Below are positions 8,893-17,137 of a DNA stretch of 64,000 nucleotides, piece by piece (the first letter of the stretch is position 1; every line of letters begins with the position of its first letter). The notes beneath the pieces are model-generated. The model ran no database searches. It had not been told where the DNA came from and was given only the letters and a program-made list of their open reading frames with translations. The stretch spans positions 5,178,351-5,242,350 of the forward strand of contig NZ_AP019700.1 in assembly GCF_006738645.1 (NCBI RefSeq). Reading direction: 5' to 3'. Both the position numbers and the translations under genes were made by a program. The DNA is from Stella humosa (GTDB lineage: Bacteria; Pseudomonadota; Alphaproteobacteria; ATCC43930; Allostellaceae).

Positions 8893-9531
8893 TCAGTCGC
8901 CCTTGCCGCCCTTGTCGTCACGCCGGGACAGCGTCTCCAGCTGCTTCTGCAGGGCATCCAGGCGGGCTTCCAGCTCGCGCATGGATTCGTTGGCGGGCGG
9001 CGGTGCCGGCGCGCGCGGCGGCTCGCCGGGGCGCTCGTCCTCACCCGGCCGGCCGGCCGAGCCCGAGAAGGGCGCCCACATCTGCATCGCGCGCTCGAAC
9101 ATGGCCAGGTTCTGCTTGCCCATGTCTTCGAGCCGGCCGAACGGGAACAGATTGCCGAACGTGCCCTGCATGTAGCCGCGGAACTGGTCCTGGTTGCGGG
9201 CAAAGGTCTGCATGCTGGCATCGAGATAGCGCGGCACCAGCCATTGCAGGTTGTTGCCGTAGAAGCTGATAAGCTGCCGCAGGAAGCCGATCGGCAGCAG
9301 GTTGTGCCCGCTCTTCTGTTCCTCTTCGACGATGATCTGGGTCAGCACCGTGCGGGTGATGTCGTCGCCGGTCTTGGCGTCGTAGACGACGAAGTCCTGG
9401 CCGTCCTTCACCATCTGGCACAGATGATCGAGCGTGACGTAGCTCGACGTCGCGGTGTTGTAGAGGCGACGATTGGCGTATTTCTTGATGGTGATGGCTG
9501 GTGAGGTCGCCGACCCCGAATCCTCGGTCAT
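8893..9531 (-). CDS. phaR: Polyhydroxyalkanoate synthesis repressor PhaR
   Basis: A 212-residue regulator that in relatives binds both PHA granules and phasin promoters. The N-terminal PHB/PHA accumulation regulator domain is clear: ITIKKYANRRLYNT followed by SYVTLDHL (residues about 14-38) and GDDITRTVLTQIIVEEE (about 55-72). The C-terminus is proline-rich and then helical. The ATG at 9531 has a GGAG site 8 bases upstream. It is divergent from the PHA synthesis genes, the usual arrangement. Confidence 0.9.
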   Translation of the reverse strand: MTEDSGSATSPAITIKKYANRRLYNTATSSYVTLDHLCQMVKDGQDFVVYDAKTGDDITRTVLTQIIVEEEQKSGHNLLPIGFLRQLISFYGNNLQWLVPRYLDASMQTFARNQDQFRGYMQGTFGNLFPFGRLEDMGKQNLAMFERAMQMWAPFSGSAGRPGEDERPGEPPRAPAPPPANESMRELEARLDALQKQLETLSRRDDKGGKGD

Positions 9532-9686
9532 GCAGGTACTCCGGACGGTGGACGGTTCCGCAACGTGCATAACACGGATTTCGCTGTCGCGAACAGCGCC
9601 TCTGCTGCGGGCGCGAACAGGCGGCCGCCGGACCCGGCCGGCCGCGGCGGTGGCGACGATGCCCTGCCGCCGATATAGTCCGGCCG

Positions 9687-10091
9687 ATGGCCGATCCGCC
9701 CGATTCAGCCGCACTCGCCAGACGGTTCGTCACCCTCTGGCAGGAGCAGATGCTGGCCGTCGCCGCCGATCCGGCCATGGCCGAGGCGACGGCGCGCTGG
9801 CTGTCGCTCTTCGCACCGGCGGCAAGCCTGACCCAGGCGTTCTCTGCACCGGCATTCGCGGCACCGCCCGTAGCGCCGGCCGCCGCCACCGGCGCGCAGC
9901 ATGACCCCGTCGCCACACCCGCCCCGGCAGGGACCGCGGCCGCTGCCGGCGCATCTGGGGCTGGCGGCCACGATCTGGACCAGCTCGCGCGCCGCATGGC
10001 CGCTCTTGAGGAGCGCATCGCCGGGCTCGAATCCGCCCTTCGCGGGACCGCTCGCCGACCTCGCCGAACCGCTCCGCGCCGTCGATCCTGA
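9687..10091 (+). CDS. Small coiled-coil protein, possible PHA synthase partner
   Basis: A 134-residue protein. The N-terminal 45 residues are an amphipathic helical segment (LARRFVTLWQEQMLAVAADP), the middle is an Ala/Pro-rich linker and residues about 96-118 form a coiled coil ([18 protein letters not shown]). The design recalls the small PhaE/PhaR-type subunits of class III/IV PHA synthases, but I cannot show homology. The last 191 bases overlap the next gene in another frame. A TATAGT at 9674-9679 would place transcription start at about the ATG, so the message may be leaderless. Confidence 0.6.
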   Translation: MADPPDSAALARRFVTLWQEQMLAVAADPAMAEATARWLSLFAPAASLTQAFSAPAFAAPPVAPAAATGAQHDPVATPAPAGTAAAAGASGAGGHDLDQLARRMAALEERIAGLESALRGTARRPRRTAPRRRS

Positions 10092-11136
10092 GGCTTTCTC
10101 GGCCGCGCTCGACCACGAGCTGCGCGACCGCGCCGACCGCTTCCTGCGCGGGCTGGAACTCTATCGCCACCATCCCTACCGGCGCGAACTGCCGGACATG
10201 CCGGCCGTGTGGGGCGAGGGCACGACGACGCTGCGCCAGTATGGCCGGCCTGGCGCGCCGGGCCCAGCCGTCCTGGTCGTGCCGTCGCTGGTCAACCGGG
10301 CCTACATCCTGGACTTGGCACCAGGGCGCAGCCTGCTGCACCACCTGGCCGGGCGGGGCCTGCGCCCCTATCTCGTCGATTGGGCTGCACCCGGCCCCGA
10401 AGAGCGCGGCTTCGACCTGACGGCCTATGTCGCCGGCCGGCTGGAAGCCGCGCTCGACGCCGTCGTAGCCCTGGAGGGCGGGCCGGTCGCGGTGCTGGGC
10501 TATTGCATGGGGGGCGACCTGGCGCTGGCGCTCGCCTGCCGCCGGCCGCGCGACGTGTGCCGCCTGGCGCTGCTGGCGACGCCGTGGGATTTCCATGCCG
10601 AGCGCGGCGGCCAGGCCCGCGCCATCGCCGCCTGGTTTTCCACCGCCGAGCCCTGGATCGCCCGCTGGGGCGACCTGCCGGTCGACCTGCTGCAGATGCT
10701 GTTCATGGCGCTCGATCCGGCGCTGGCCCTGCGCAAGTTCTCGTCCTTCGCCGATCTCGACCCGACCGGCGACAAGGCGCATGCCTTCGTGGCGCTGGAG
10801 GACTGGCTGAACGACGGCGTGCCGCTGGCCGCCCCGGTGGCACGGGAATGCCTGGTCGACTGGTACGGCGCCAACGCGCCGGCCCGACGCGCCTGGCGCG
10901 TGGCGGGCCGCGTGGTCGACCCCGCGGCGCTGCGCATGCCGACCCTGGTGATGGCCCCGCAGCAGGACCGCATCGTGCCCCACGCGTCCGCCACGGCGCT
11001 TGCCGCCGCCATTCCAGGCGCCACCCTGCTGTCGCCGACCCTGGGCCATATCGGCATGATCGCCGGGGGCGGCGCGCCGGCGGCGGTCTGGGCGCCGCTG
11101 GCCGGCTGGCTGGACTCGGGTCCGGGCGATCCCTAG
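9901..11136 (+). CDS. PhaC-like alpha/beta hydrolase, putative PHA synthase
   Basis: 411 residues, shorter than a class I PhaC (about 590). The nucleophile elbow GYCMGG (Cys at about 203) is the cysteine lipase box of PHA synthases; the PWDFH segment follows at about 227. The Asp in QQDRIVP (about 357) and the His in LGHIGM (about 382) complete the triad. The family-like N-terminus ([20 protein letters not shown]) lies wholly within the overlap with the preceding gene and has no ATG or GTG further down, so the long overlap seems real. Neighbouring phaR, phaA and phaB support a role in polymer synthesis. Confidence 0.75.
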   Translation: MTPSPHPPRQGPRPLPAHLGLAATIWTSSRAAWPLLRSASPGSNPPFAGPLADLAEPLRAVDPEAFSAALDHELRDRADRFLRGLELYRHHPYRRELPDMPAVWGEGTTTLRQYGRPGAPGPAVLVVPSLVNRAYILDLAPGRSLLHHLAGRGLRPYLVDWAAPGPEERGFDLTAYVAGRLEAALDAVVALEGGPVAVLGYCMGGDLALALACRRPRDVCRLALLATPWDFHAERGGQARAIAAWFSTAEPWIARWGDLPVDLLQMLFMALDPALALRKFSSFADLDPTGDKAHAFVALEDWLNDGVPLAAPVARECLVDWYGANAPARRAWRVAGRVVDPAALRMPTLVMAPQQDRIVPHASATALAAAIPGATLLSPTLGHIGMIAGGGAPAAVWAPLAGWLDSGPGDP

Positions 11137-11170
11137 ATTGCGGGTTCCGACCCACCCAGGAGCGCACCCC

Positions 11171-12346
11171 ATGACCGACGTGGTGATCGCCGCCGCGGCC
11201 CGCACACCGATCGGCGCCTTCAACGGCACCCTTTCCAGCGTTCCCGCCCACTATCTGGGACAGGTCGCGATCACCGCCGCGCTGGAGCGGGCCAAGGTCG
11301 ACCCGGCCGAGGTGGACGAGGTGGTGCTGGGCCAGATCCTGACCGCGGCCGCCGGCCAGAACCCCGCCCGCCAGGCCGCGATCGCCGCCGGCATCCCGGT
11401 CGAGCGCACGGCCTACGGCATCAACCAGCTCTGCGGGTCCGGCCTGCGCGCGGTGGCGCTCGGTTTCCAGGCGATCTTGCTGGGGGATGCCAAGATCGTC
11501 GTCGCCGGCGGCCAGGAAAGCATGAGCCAGGCCCCCCACGCCGCCTATCTGCGCAGCGGCGTGAAGATGGGCCCGGCCGAGTTCGTCGACACCATGATCA
11601 AGGACGGGCTGTGGGATGCCTTCCACGGCTACCACATGGGTAACACGGCCGAGAACGTGGCCCAGAAGTGGCAAATCACCCGCGAGCAGCAGGACGCCTT
11701 TGCGGCCGCCTCGCAGCAGAAGGCCGAGGCCGCCCAGAAGGCCGGCCGCTTCGCCGACGAGATCGTCCCCGTCACCATCAAGGGCCGCAAGGGCGACACG
11801 GTCATCGACACCGACGAGTACCCCAAGCACGGCACCACGGCCGAGACGCTGGCCAAGCTGCGCGCGGCCTTCGACAAGAACGGAACGGTGACGGCGGGCA
11901 ACGCGTCCGGCATCAATGACGGCGCGGCGGTGGCCGTGCTGATGTCGGCCGACGAGGCGAACCGGCGCGGCATCACGCCCCTCGCCCGCATCGTCTCGTG
12001 GGCGACCGCCGGCGTCGACCCGGCGATCATGGGCACGGGGCCGATCCCGGCCAGCCGCGCGGCACTCGCCAAGGCCGGCTGGAGCAAGGACGACCTCGAC
12101 CTGGTGGAAGCCAACGAGGCGTTCGCGGCCCAGGCCTGCGCGGTCAACAAGGAACTGGCCTGGGACACCAGCCGGGTCAACGTGAATGGCGGCGCCATCG
12201 CGCTCGGCCATCCCATCGGCGCGTCGGGTGCCCGCGTGCTGACCACGCTCCTCTACGAGATGGGCCGGCGCGGCGCCCATAAGGGCCTGGCCACCTTGTG
12301 CATCGGCGGCGGCATGGGTGTCGCCATGTGCGTCGAACGCGACTAG
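11171..12346 (+). CDS. phaA: Acetyl-CoA C-acetyltransferase (thiolase)
   Basis: Condenses two acetyl-CoA to acetoacetyl-CoA, the first step of polyhydroxybutyrate synthesis. The 391-residue protein has all thiolase catalytic elements: Cys88 in NQLCGSG, the His in GHPIGASG (about 347) and the second Cys in TLCIGGGMG (about 377). An AGGAG site precedes the ATG at 11171. The gene lies 34 bases after the PhaC-like gene and is followed by a strong terminator, so phaB is transcribed separately at least in part. Confidence 0.95.
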   Translation: MTDVVIAAAARTPIGAFNGTLSSVPAHYLGQVAITAALERAKVDPAEVDEVVLGQILTAAAGQNPARQAAIAAGIPVERTAYGINQLCGSGLRAVALGFQAILLGDAKIVVAGGQESMSQAPHAAYLRSGVKMGPAEFVDTMIKDGLWDAFHGYHMGNTAENVAQKWQITREQQDAFAAASQQKAEAAQKAGRFADEIVPVTIKGRKGDTVIDTDEYPKHGTTAETLAKLRAAFDKNGTVTAGNASGINDGAAVAVLMSADEANRRGITPLARIVSWATAGVDPAIMGTGPIPASRAALAKAGWSKDDLDLVEANEAFAAQACAVNKELAWDTSRVNVNGGAIALGHPIGASGARVLTTLLYEMGRRGAHKGLATLCIGGGMGVAMCVERD

Positions 12347-12375
12347 ACCCCCGACTTCTCGCCGCCAGATCATGC

Positions 12376-12403
12376 GCGGGCCGCCCCGAATGGGGCGGCC
12401 CGC
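12376..12403 (+). terminator. Rho-independent terminator after phaA
   Basis: GCGGGCCGCCCC and GGGGCGGCCCGC form a perfect 12-base stem with a GAAT loop, followed by the T-rich CTCATTTCT. Confidence 0.75.
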
Positions 12404-12545
12404 CTCATTTCTGCCCGAGGCCCGGACTATCAAGCGCGCGAGGGCGCCTCGTCCGCACGGGACCGCTGGCGGCGGTCGCCGCCGCATGGTCTGATGCGTG
12501 CAAGTCGACGCCGCCCACGAGCGTCGCAGATCGGGAGGAGACATC

Positions 12546-13271
12546 ATGGCAGGACGGGTAGCGCTAGTGACCGGCGGCACGCGCGGCATCGGCCGGGCGA
12601 TCGCCGAGGCCCTGCAGAAGGCAGGCTACACGGTGGCCGCCAACTATGGCGGCAACGAAGAGATCGCGAAGGCCTTCACGGCCGAGACGGGGATTCCCGC
12701 CTACAAGTTCGACGTCGCCGACTTTGCCGCCTGCCAGGAAGGCATCGGCCGCGTCACGGCCGACCTGGGGCCGATCGAGGTCCTGGTGAACAATGCCGGC
12801 ATCACGCGCGACACGACGATCCACCGCATGACGTTCGAGCAGTGGAACGCGGTCATCCAGACCAACCTCGCCTCCTGCTTCAACCTGAGCCGCCTCGTGA
12901 TCGACGGCATGCGCGAGCGCAATTTCGGCCGCATCGTGAATATCGGCTCGATCAACGGGCAGGCCGGCCAGTATGGCCAGGTCAACTACGCCGCCGCCAA
13001 GTCCGGCATCCACGGCTTCACCAAGGCCCTGGCCCAGGAAGGTGCCGCCAAGGGCATCACCGTTAACGCCATCGCGCCCGGCTACATCGACACCGAGATG
13101 GTGCGCGCGGTGCCCCCCAACGTGCTGGAGAAGATCGTCGCCCGCGTGCCGGTAGGCCGGCTCGGCCGGGCCGACGAGATCGCCCGCGGGGTGCTGTTCC
13201 TGGTCGCCGACGATGCCGGCTTCATCACCGGATCGACGCTGTCGATCAACGGCGGCCAGCACATGTACTGA
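12546..13271 (+). CDS. phaB: Acetoacetyl-CoA reductase
   Basis: Reduces acetoacetyl-CoA to (R)-3-hydroxybutyryl-CoA with NADPH. It is a 241-residue short-chain dehydrogenase with TGGTRGIGRAIA (residues 9-20), NNAG (82-85), Ser135 in NIGSING and the YxxxK pair Tyr148/Lys152. Near the C-terminus ISING-type residues (LSINGGQHMY) match the PhaB family ending. GGGAGGAG just upstream of the ATG supports the start. It is separated from phaA by a terminator and about 200 bases that may carry its own promoter. Confidence 0.95.
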   Translation: MAGRVALVTGGTRGIGRAIAEALQKAGYTVAANYGGNEEIAKAFTAETGIPAYKFDVADFAACQEGIGRVTADLGPIEVLVNNAGITRDTTIHRMTFEQWNAVIQTNLASCFNLSRLVIDGMRERNFGRIVNIGSINGQAGQYGQVNYAAAKSGIHGFTKALAQEGAAKGITVNAIAPGYIDTEMVRAVPPNVLEKIVARVPVGRLGRADEIARGVLFLVADDAGFITGSTLSINGGQHMY

Positions 13272-13320
13272 CCGGCCACCGGCCCCATCCGGGCCGGCGG
13301 ATTGCGGAGGTGGAGCGGGG

Positions 13321-14241
13321 ATGATCGTCCTGTCGAGCGGGCGGGCGACGGCGCTGGGCGCCCTCGCCATCCTGCTGTGGTCGACGCTGGCGTTGCTGAC
13401 GACCATGGCCGGCCCCGTTCCACCCTTCCTCATGGTCGCCCTGACCTTCGCCATCGCCTTCGTGGCCGCGCTCTGCCTGTGGGTTGCGCGCGGCGGCGGT
13501 ATCCGGCGCCGACTCACCTGGCCGCTGCCGGTCTGGGGCCTGGGCGTCGGCGGCCTGTTCGGCTTCCACCTGCTCTATTTCGTGGCGTTGGGCAACGCGC
13601 CCCCGCTGGAAGCCAACCTCGTCAACTATCTATGGCCGCTGCTGATCGTGGTCTTCTCGGCCCTGCTGCCGGGCGAGCGGCTGCGTTGGTGGCATGTCGC
13701 GGGCGCCCTGCTGGGACTGGCCGGGGCGGGGCTGCTGGTGACCGACGGCGGGCGCGTCGCCTTCCGCGCCGAGCACGCGCCGGGCTATCTGGCAGCGTTG
13801 GGCTCTGCCGTCGTCTGGGCTGCCTACTCGGTCACCAGCCGGCGCTTCGGCCAGGTATCCAGCGACGCCATCGGCGGCTTCTGCGGGGCGACCGCCGTGC
13901 TGGCATTCCTCTGCCACCTCGCCTGGGAGCCCTGGGCGCCGCCTCAGGGCACGCAATGGCTGGCCGTACTGGCGCTGGGCCTGGGGCCGATGGGGCTGGC
14001 CTTCTTCGTCTGGGACGTGGGCGTGAAGCAGGGCGACATCCGCCTGCTGGGGGCGCTGGCCTATCTGGCGCCGCTACTGTCGACCTTGGTGCTGATCGCC
14101 TCCGGCCGGGCCGAAGCGTCCTCGACCGTGGCGCTCGCCTGCCTGCTGATCACCGGCGGGGCGGCGCTGGCCGCCCGCGAGCGCCTGCGCCGCCGTCCGC
14201 CCGCCGCCATCCACGCCAGCGCGCCCACCCCCACCCGGTAG
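13321..14241 (+). CDS. DMT-family transporter (YddG-like)
   Basis: A 306-residue inner-membrane protein with ten predicted membrane spans in two EamA halves. The ALGNAPPLEANLVNYLWPLLIV segment (about residue 90) and the second-half GPMGLAFFVWDVGVKQGDIRLLG closely follow the layout of the aromatic amino acid exporter YddG. Aromatic amino acid export would fit the nearby aromatic synthesis genes, but this is inference. The ATG at 13321 follows a GGAGG site. The C-terminal tail is basic and cytoplasmic. Confidence 0.82.
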   Translation: MIVLSSGRATALGALAILLWSTLALLTTMAGPVPPFLMVALTFAIAFVAALCLWVARGGGIRRRLTWPLPVWGLGVGGLFGFHLLYFVALGNAPPLEANLVNYLWPLLIVVFSALLPGERLRWWHVAGALLGLAGAGLLVTDGGRVAFRAEHAPGYLAALGSAVVWAAYSVTSRRFGQVSSDAIGGFCGATAVLAFLCHLAWEPWAPPQGTQWLAVLALGLGPMGLAFFVWDVGVKQGDIRLLGALAYLAPLLSTLVLIASGRAEASSTVALACLLITGGAALAARERLRRRPPAAIHASAPTPTR

Positions 14242-14259
14242 CGGACGGCCGCCGTCGCC

Positions 14260-14703
14260 TCAGCCCGGTTCCCAGCCCGCGGGCGCCAGTTCAAAGCCGG
14301 CGAACTCGAAGGCCGGTGCCACCGTGCAGCCGACCAGCGTCCAGGCGCCGAGACTCTCGGCCGCCTGCCAGGCCCCGGCCGGCACCAGGATCTGCGGCCG
14401 CTGCCCGGCCGCCAGGTCATTGCCCAGCACCGGGTCGCTGCGACCGTCGGCGCCCACGATGCCCAGGCGCAGCGGCGCCCCCGCATACCAGTGCCACATC
14501 TCGTCGGCATCGACGCGGTGCCAGTGCGAGCGCTCGCCCGCCCGCAGCAGGAAATAGATCGCCGTCATCGCCCCGCGCCCGCCCTCGGCCGGCGCGTGGC
14601 GATAGGTTTCGACGAAGCGCCCGCCCTCCGGGTGCGGGCGGAGGCCGAGGGCAGCGATGATCGCCTCGGCCTCCTCCGGCTTCGCCGGACGGTCCCCGCT
14701 CAG
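14260..14703 (-). CDS. Cupin (DUF985-type) protein
   Basis: About 147 residues with a single cupin barrel. The family opening AEAIIAALGLRPHPEGGRFVETYR is followed by the metal-site-like SHWHRVDADEMWHWYAGAP and a C-terminal LVGCTVAPAFEFAGFEL. Function is unknown; members are sugar-epimerase-like. The start is unusual: no ATG, GTG or TTG precedes the conserved region in frame, and the best candidate is CTG at 14703, overlapping the TGA of the upstream glutathione transferase gene with AAGGA just before it. A start inside the upstream gene cannot be excluded. Confidence 0.7.
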   Translation of the reverse strand: MSGDRPAKPEEAEAIIAALGLRPHPEGGRFVETYRHAPAEGGRGAMTAIYFLLRAGERSHWHRVDADEMWHWYAGAPLRLGIVGADGRSDPVLGNDLAAGQRPQILVPAGAWQAAESLGAWTLVGCTVAPAFEFAGFELAPAGWEPG

Positions 14704-15314
14704 GTCGGGTCCTTCGGCATGGTCGACGCCATCGACGGGCGGGCGGCGAACTTCTCGTACCAGGCGGCCAGGGTCGGCCGGCCGCGGCGCCAGTCGTCGG
14801 CGGCAAAGCGGAAGTCGAGGTAGCCCAGCGTGCAGCCGATGGTGATGGTGCCGATCGTCACGGCGTCGCCCAGCCGGGCCGCCTCTGCCTCCAGCGCATC
14901 CAGCGCCTGCACGATCTTGCGCTGCTGGCCGGCCGACCAGTCGGCCCACTGCTTGTCCTGGGGACGGCTTAGCTCGTAGCGGATGAGGAGGGCGGCATCG
15001 AGGATGCCATCCGCCAGCGCCTGCTGCCGGAGCGCCGTCCAGCGCATCGGCCCCGGCGTCGGGAAGATGCGGGCACCCTCGTGGAGGGAATCGAGATATT
15101 CGCAGATGACCGGCGAATCGAAGAGGTGCTGGCCGTCGTCCGTGGTCAGGCTGGGCACCTTGCCGAGCGGGTTGTCGGCCGAGATCTCGGGGCTGGGCTT
15201 GGTTGGCGCGGCTGCCGTCGGAATCCGCTCGATGCGGCCGTCGAGCCCGGCCTCCAGGGCCAGCACCACGACCTTGCGGACATAGGGAGACGTCGCGGAA
15301 TAGCGCAGCTTCAT
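14700..15314 (-). CDS. Glutathione S-transferase family protein
   Basis: A 204-residue cytosolic enzyme with an N-terminal thioredoxin fold (MKLRYSATSPYVRKVVVLALEAG, with Ser9/Pro10 at the glutathione site), NPLGKVPSL at about 48, and DSPVICEYLD at about 66, which binds the gamma-glutamyl part. The C-terminal helical domain is complete. It likely conjugates glutathione to electrophiles. It sits 35 bases downstream of gloB, another glutathione-dependent detoxification gene, suggesting one operon, and is coupled to the cupin gene. Confidence 0.88.
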   Translation of the reverse strand: MKLRYSATSPYVRKVVVLALEAGLDGRIERIPTAAAPTKPSPEISADNPLGKVPSLTTDDGQHLFDSPVICEYLDSLHEGARIFPTPGPMRWTALRQQALADGILDAALLIRYELSRPQDKQWADWSAGQQRKIVQALDALEAEAARLGDAVTIGTITIGCTLGYLDFRFAADDWRRGRPTLAAWYEKFAARPSMASTMPKDPT

Positions 15315-15349
15315 GTGCGGAACCTCGTCGGACGATGGGTGATGGCTGG

Positions 15350-16114
15350 TTAGAATGAGTCCTTGCGCCGCCGGACCTCGGCGAACACGGCGACCGGATC
15401 GCCGGGCTTGAGGCCCACCGCCGCCGCCAGGGCCGGTTCGTCGGCGCGCAGGAAGGGGTTGGTCGCGCGTTCCAGCGCGATCGTCGATGGCACAGTGGCC
15501 TCGCCGCGGGCACGCATCCGGTCGACCTCGGCCGCGCGCGCGACCAGGACCGGGTTGCCGCCGTCTACCGACAGGGCGAAACGGGCATTGGACTGGGTAT
15601 ATTCGTGCGCGCAGAAGACGCGCGTGTCGCCCGGCAACCCCTTCAGCTTGCCGAGCGAATGCCACATCTGCCCGGGCGTGCCCTCGAACAGGCGGCCGCA
15701 GCCCATGGCGAACAGGGTGTCACCGCAGAAGAGGGCCCCGTCGGCCGCGAACCAAAAGGCGATATGGCCGCGCGTGTGGCCCGGCACGTCGAATACCTGG
15801 GCCTCGCTGTCGCCGAAGCGATAGCGGTCGCCGTCGGCCACCGTCACGTCGATGCCGGGAATGCGCGCCTGGTCGGCCGCCGGGCCGACGATCGTGCAGC
15901 CATGGGCCGCCTTGAGCGCCAGGTTACCGCCGGTATGGTCGCCGTGATGGTGGGTGTTCAGGATATGCGTCAGCCGCCAGCCCCGGCGCGCCAGTTCCGC
16001 TTCCACGGGTGCTGCCACGGCCGGGTCGACGACGGCGGTCATGCCGGTCGCTTCGTCATGCGCCAGCCAGACATAGTTGTCCTGCAGCACCGGGATGCGG
16101 TGGATATCCAGCAT
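15350..16114 (-). CDS. gloB: Hydroxyacylglutathione hydrolase (glyoxalase II)
   Basis: Hydrolyses S-D-lactoylglutathione to D-lactate and glutathione in methylglyoxal detoxification. The 254-residue metallo-beta-lactamase fold shows THHHGDH (54-60), PGHTRGH at about 111, CGDTLF at about 131 and HEYT at about 170, giving the binuclear metal site. The C-terminal glyoxalase II domain ends EVRRRKDSF. Full length for the family. Confidence 0.95.
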   Translation of the reverse strand: MLDIHRIPVLQDNYVWLAHDEATGMTAVVDPAVAAPVEAELARRGWRLTHILNTHHHGDHTGGNLALKAAHGCTIVGPAADQARIPGIDVTVADGDRYRFGDSEAQVFDVPGHTRGHIAFWFAADGALFCGDTLFAMGCGRLFEGTPGQMWHSLGKLKGLPGDTRVFCAHEYTQSNARFALSVDGGNPVLVARAAEVDRMRARGEATVPSTIALERATNPFLRADEPALAAAVGLKPGDPVAVFAEVRRRKDSF

Positions 16115-16209
16115 GGTCGGCCCTGGGGAGTTACGGCAGGGAGTTACGGCGAGACGTCACCATATTCCCGTCCGGCCGTTTCCGCCAACCGCGATCGCCG
16201 GACATGACG

Positions 16210-16235
16210 AAGGCCGCGGATCGCTCCGCGGCCTT
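16210..16235 (-). terminator. Hairpin downstream of the repeat-protein gene
   Basis: AAGGCCGCGGA and TCCGCGGCCTT form a perfect 11-base stem with a 4-base loop between the end of the repeat-protein gene and the start of gloB. It probably ends the repeat-protein transcript. Confidence 0.55.
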
Positions 16236-16327
16236 GGTCGGCTCTGTCGGTGGGGGCGGCCGGCCCGAGCGGCCGGGGGGAACCGCTCGGTGGCGAGGGG
16301 GGAGCGCCTGGTGCCGGCCGTAGAGCT

Positions 16328-16618
16328 TTAGCGGCCGAGCTTCTGGTCGGCGTCGACCGACTGGCCGAACTTGCCGTCATCGAGGTTGCGGCCGTACTTG
16401 CCCTCGTCCGTGTTGCGACCGTACTTGCCCTCGTCGGTGTTGCGACCGTACTTGCCGTCCTCGGTGTTGGCGGCGAACTTGGCGGCATCCAGTAGCTGGC
16501 CGTACTTGCCCTCGTCCTGGTTCATGCCGAACTTGCCGGCGTCGAGCGACAGGGGGGAAGCGACGGCGCCGAAGGCGATCAGGGAAGCGATGGCAGCGGC
16601 GGAAATGAGCTTGGTCAT
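16328..16618 (-). CDS. Small secreted nonapeptide-repeat protein
   Basis: A 96-residue protein I do not recognise. Residues 1-20 are a signal peptide (MTKLISAAAIASLIAFGAVA, then SPLS). Residues 26-88 are seven tandem nonapeptides of the form D-E-G-K-Y-G-R-N-T: DAGKFGMNQ, DEGKYGQLL, DAAKFAANT, EDGKYGRNT, DEGKYGRNT, DEGKYGRNL, DDGKFGQSV. The chain is rich in Asp, Lys, Gly and Tyr with no Cys. An AGGAG site precedes the ATG at 16618 and a hairpin follows the stop. A periplasmic or surface role is likely; function is unknown. Confidence 0.75.
   Translation of the reverse strand: MTKLISAAAIASLIAFGAVASPLSLDAGKFGMNQDEGKYGQLLDAAKFAANTEDGKYGRNTDEGKYGRNTDEGKYGRNLDDGKFGQSVDADQKLGR
16355..16543 (-). repeat. 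27-base tandem coding repeat (7 units)
   Basis: Seven 27-base units encode the nonapeptide repeats. The middle units are nearly identical in DNA while the outer ones have diverged, which suggests expansion from the centre. Confidence 0.85.
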
Positions 16619-16833
16619 GGGGGGCTCCTGGGTATCTCTGGTGTTTTCCTGGGCGACCCGGTCCATCCCCGCGCCGTCCTCATGACCAGAAGGTAGTCCC
16701 CGACCGGGGCCCGGGCGAATCACGCTCGCTCACTCCACGGTGAGCGGCAGATGACCGTTTCGTGATCGCCTGCCATCGCAACGGGCAGGTGGATTTGTCG
16801 GAATGTCCCGCACCCCCGGCGCGTTCTCCCGAT

Positions 16834-17121
16834 GTGACACATTCCTTCAGCCCATTTCTCGTCCTGGCCGTGCTCGCGGCCGCTCCCGCCATCCCCGCCC
16901 ATGCCGAGGATCCGGGTGGCGGTGAATCGCGGCGGATCGTCGGCCGCCTCGAACTGCACCCGGACGGTCGCGTCGTGCGCCTGCCGCAGGCACGGGCAGC
17001 GGTCCCTTTGCAGCCCGATCCGGCCGCGGTGCCGCCGGTCACGCAGCGGCCTGCCCCGGACCCCAACGTCACGCCGGTCGGCCTGGCCCCCACCCGGCGC
17101 TTTCCCGCGACCGCCCCCTGA
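16834..17121 (+). CDS. Small putative periplasmic protein
   Basis: From a GTG at 16834 the frame encodes 95 residues with a good signal peptide (FLVLAVLAAAPAIPAHA then EDPGG) and a short proline-rich mature part containing VGRLELHPDGRVVRLPQ. No domain is recognised and there is no obvious ribosome site, so the start and even the gene are uncertain; a longer start at 16762 would hide the signal sequence. It lies 16 bases upstream of the methyltransferase gene. Confidence 0.45.
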   Translation: MTHSFSPFLVLAVLAAAPAIPAHAEDPGGGESRRIVGRLELHPDGRVVRLPQARAAVPLQPDPAAVPPVTQRPAPDPNVTPVGLAPTRRFPATAP

Positions 17122-17137
17122 CGTACATCTGGCGGCG

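Noticed and set aside
16355..16543. CRISPR array
   Set aside because: The 27-base units are contiguous with no spacers and keep a reading frame, so they are a coding tandem repeat.
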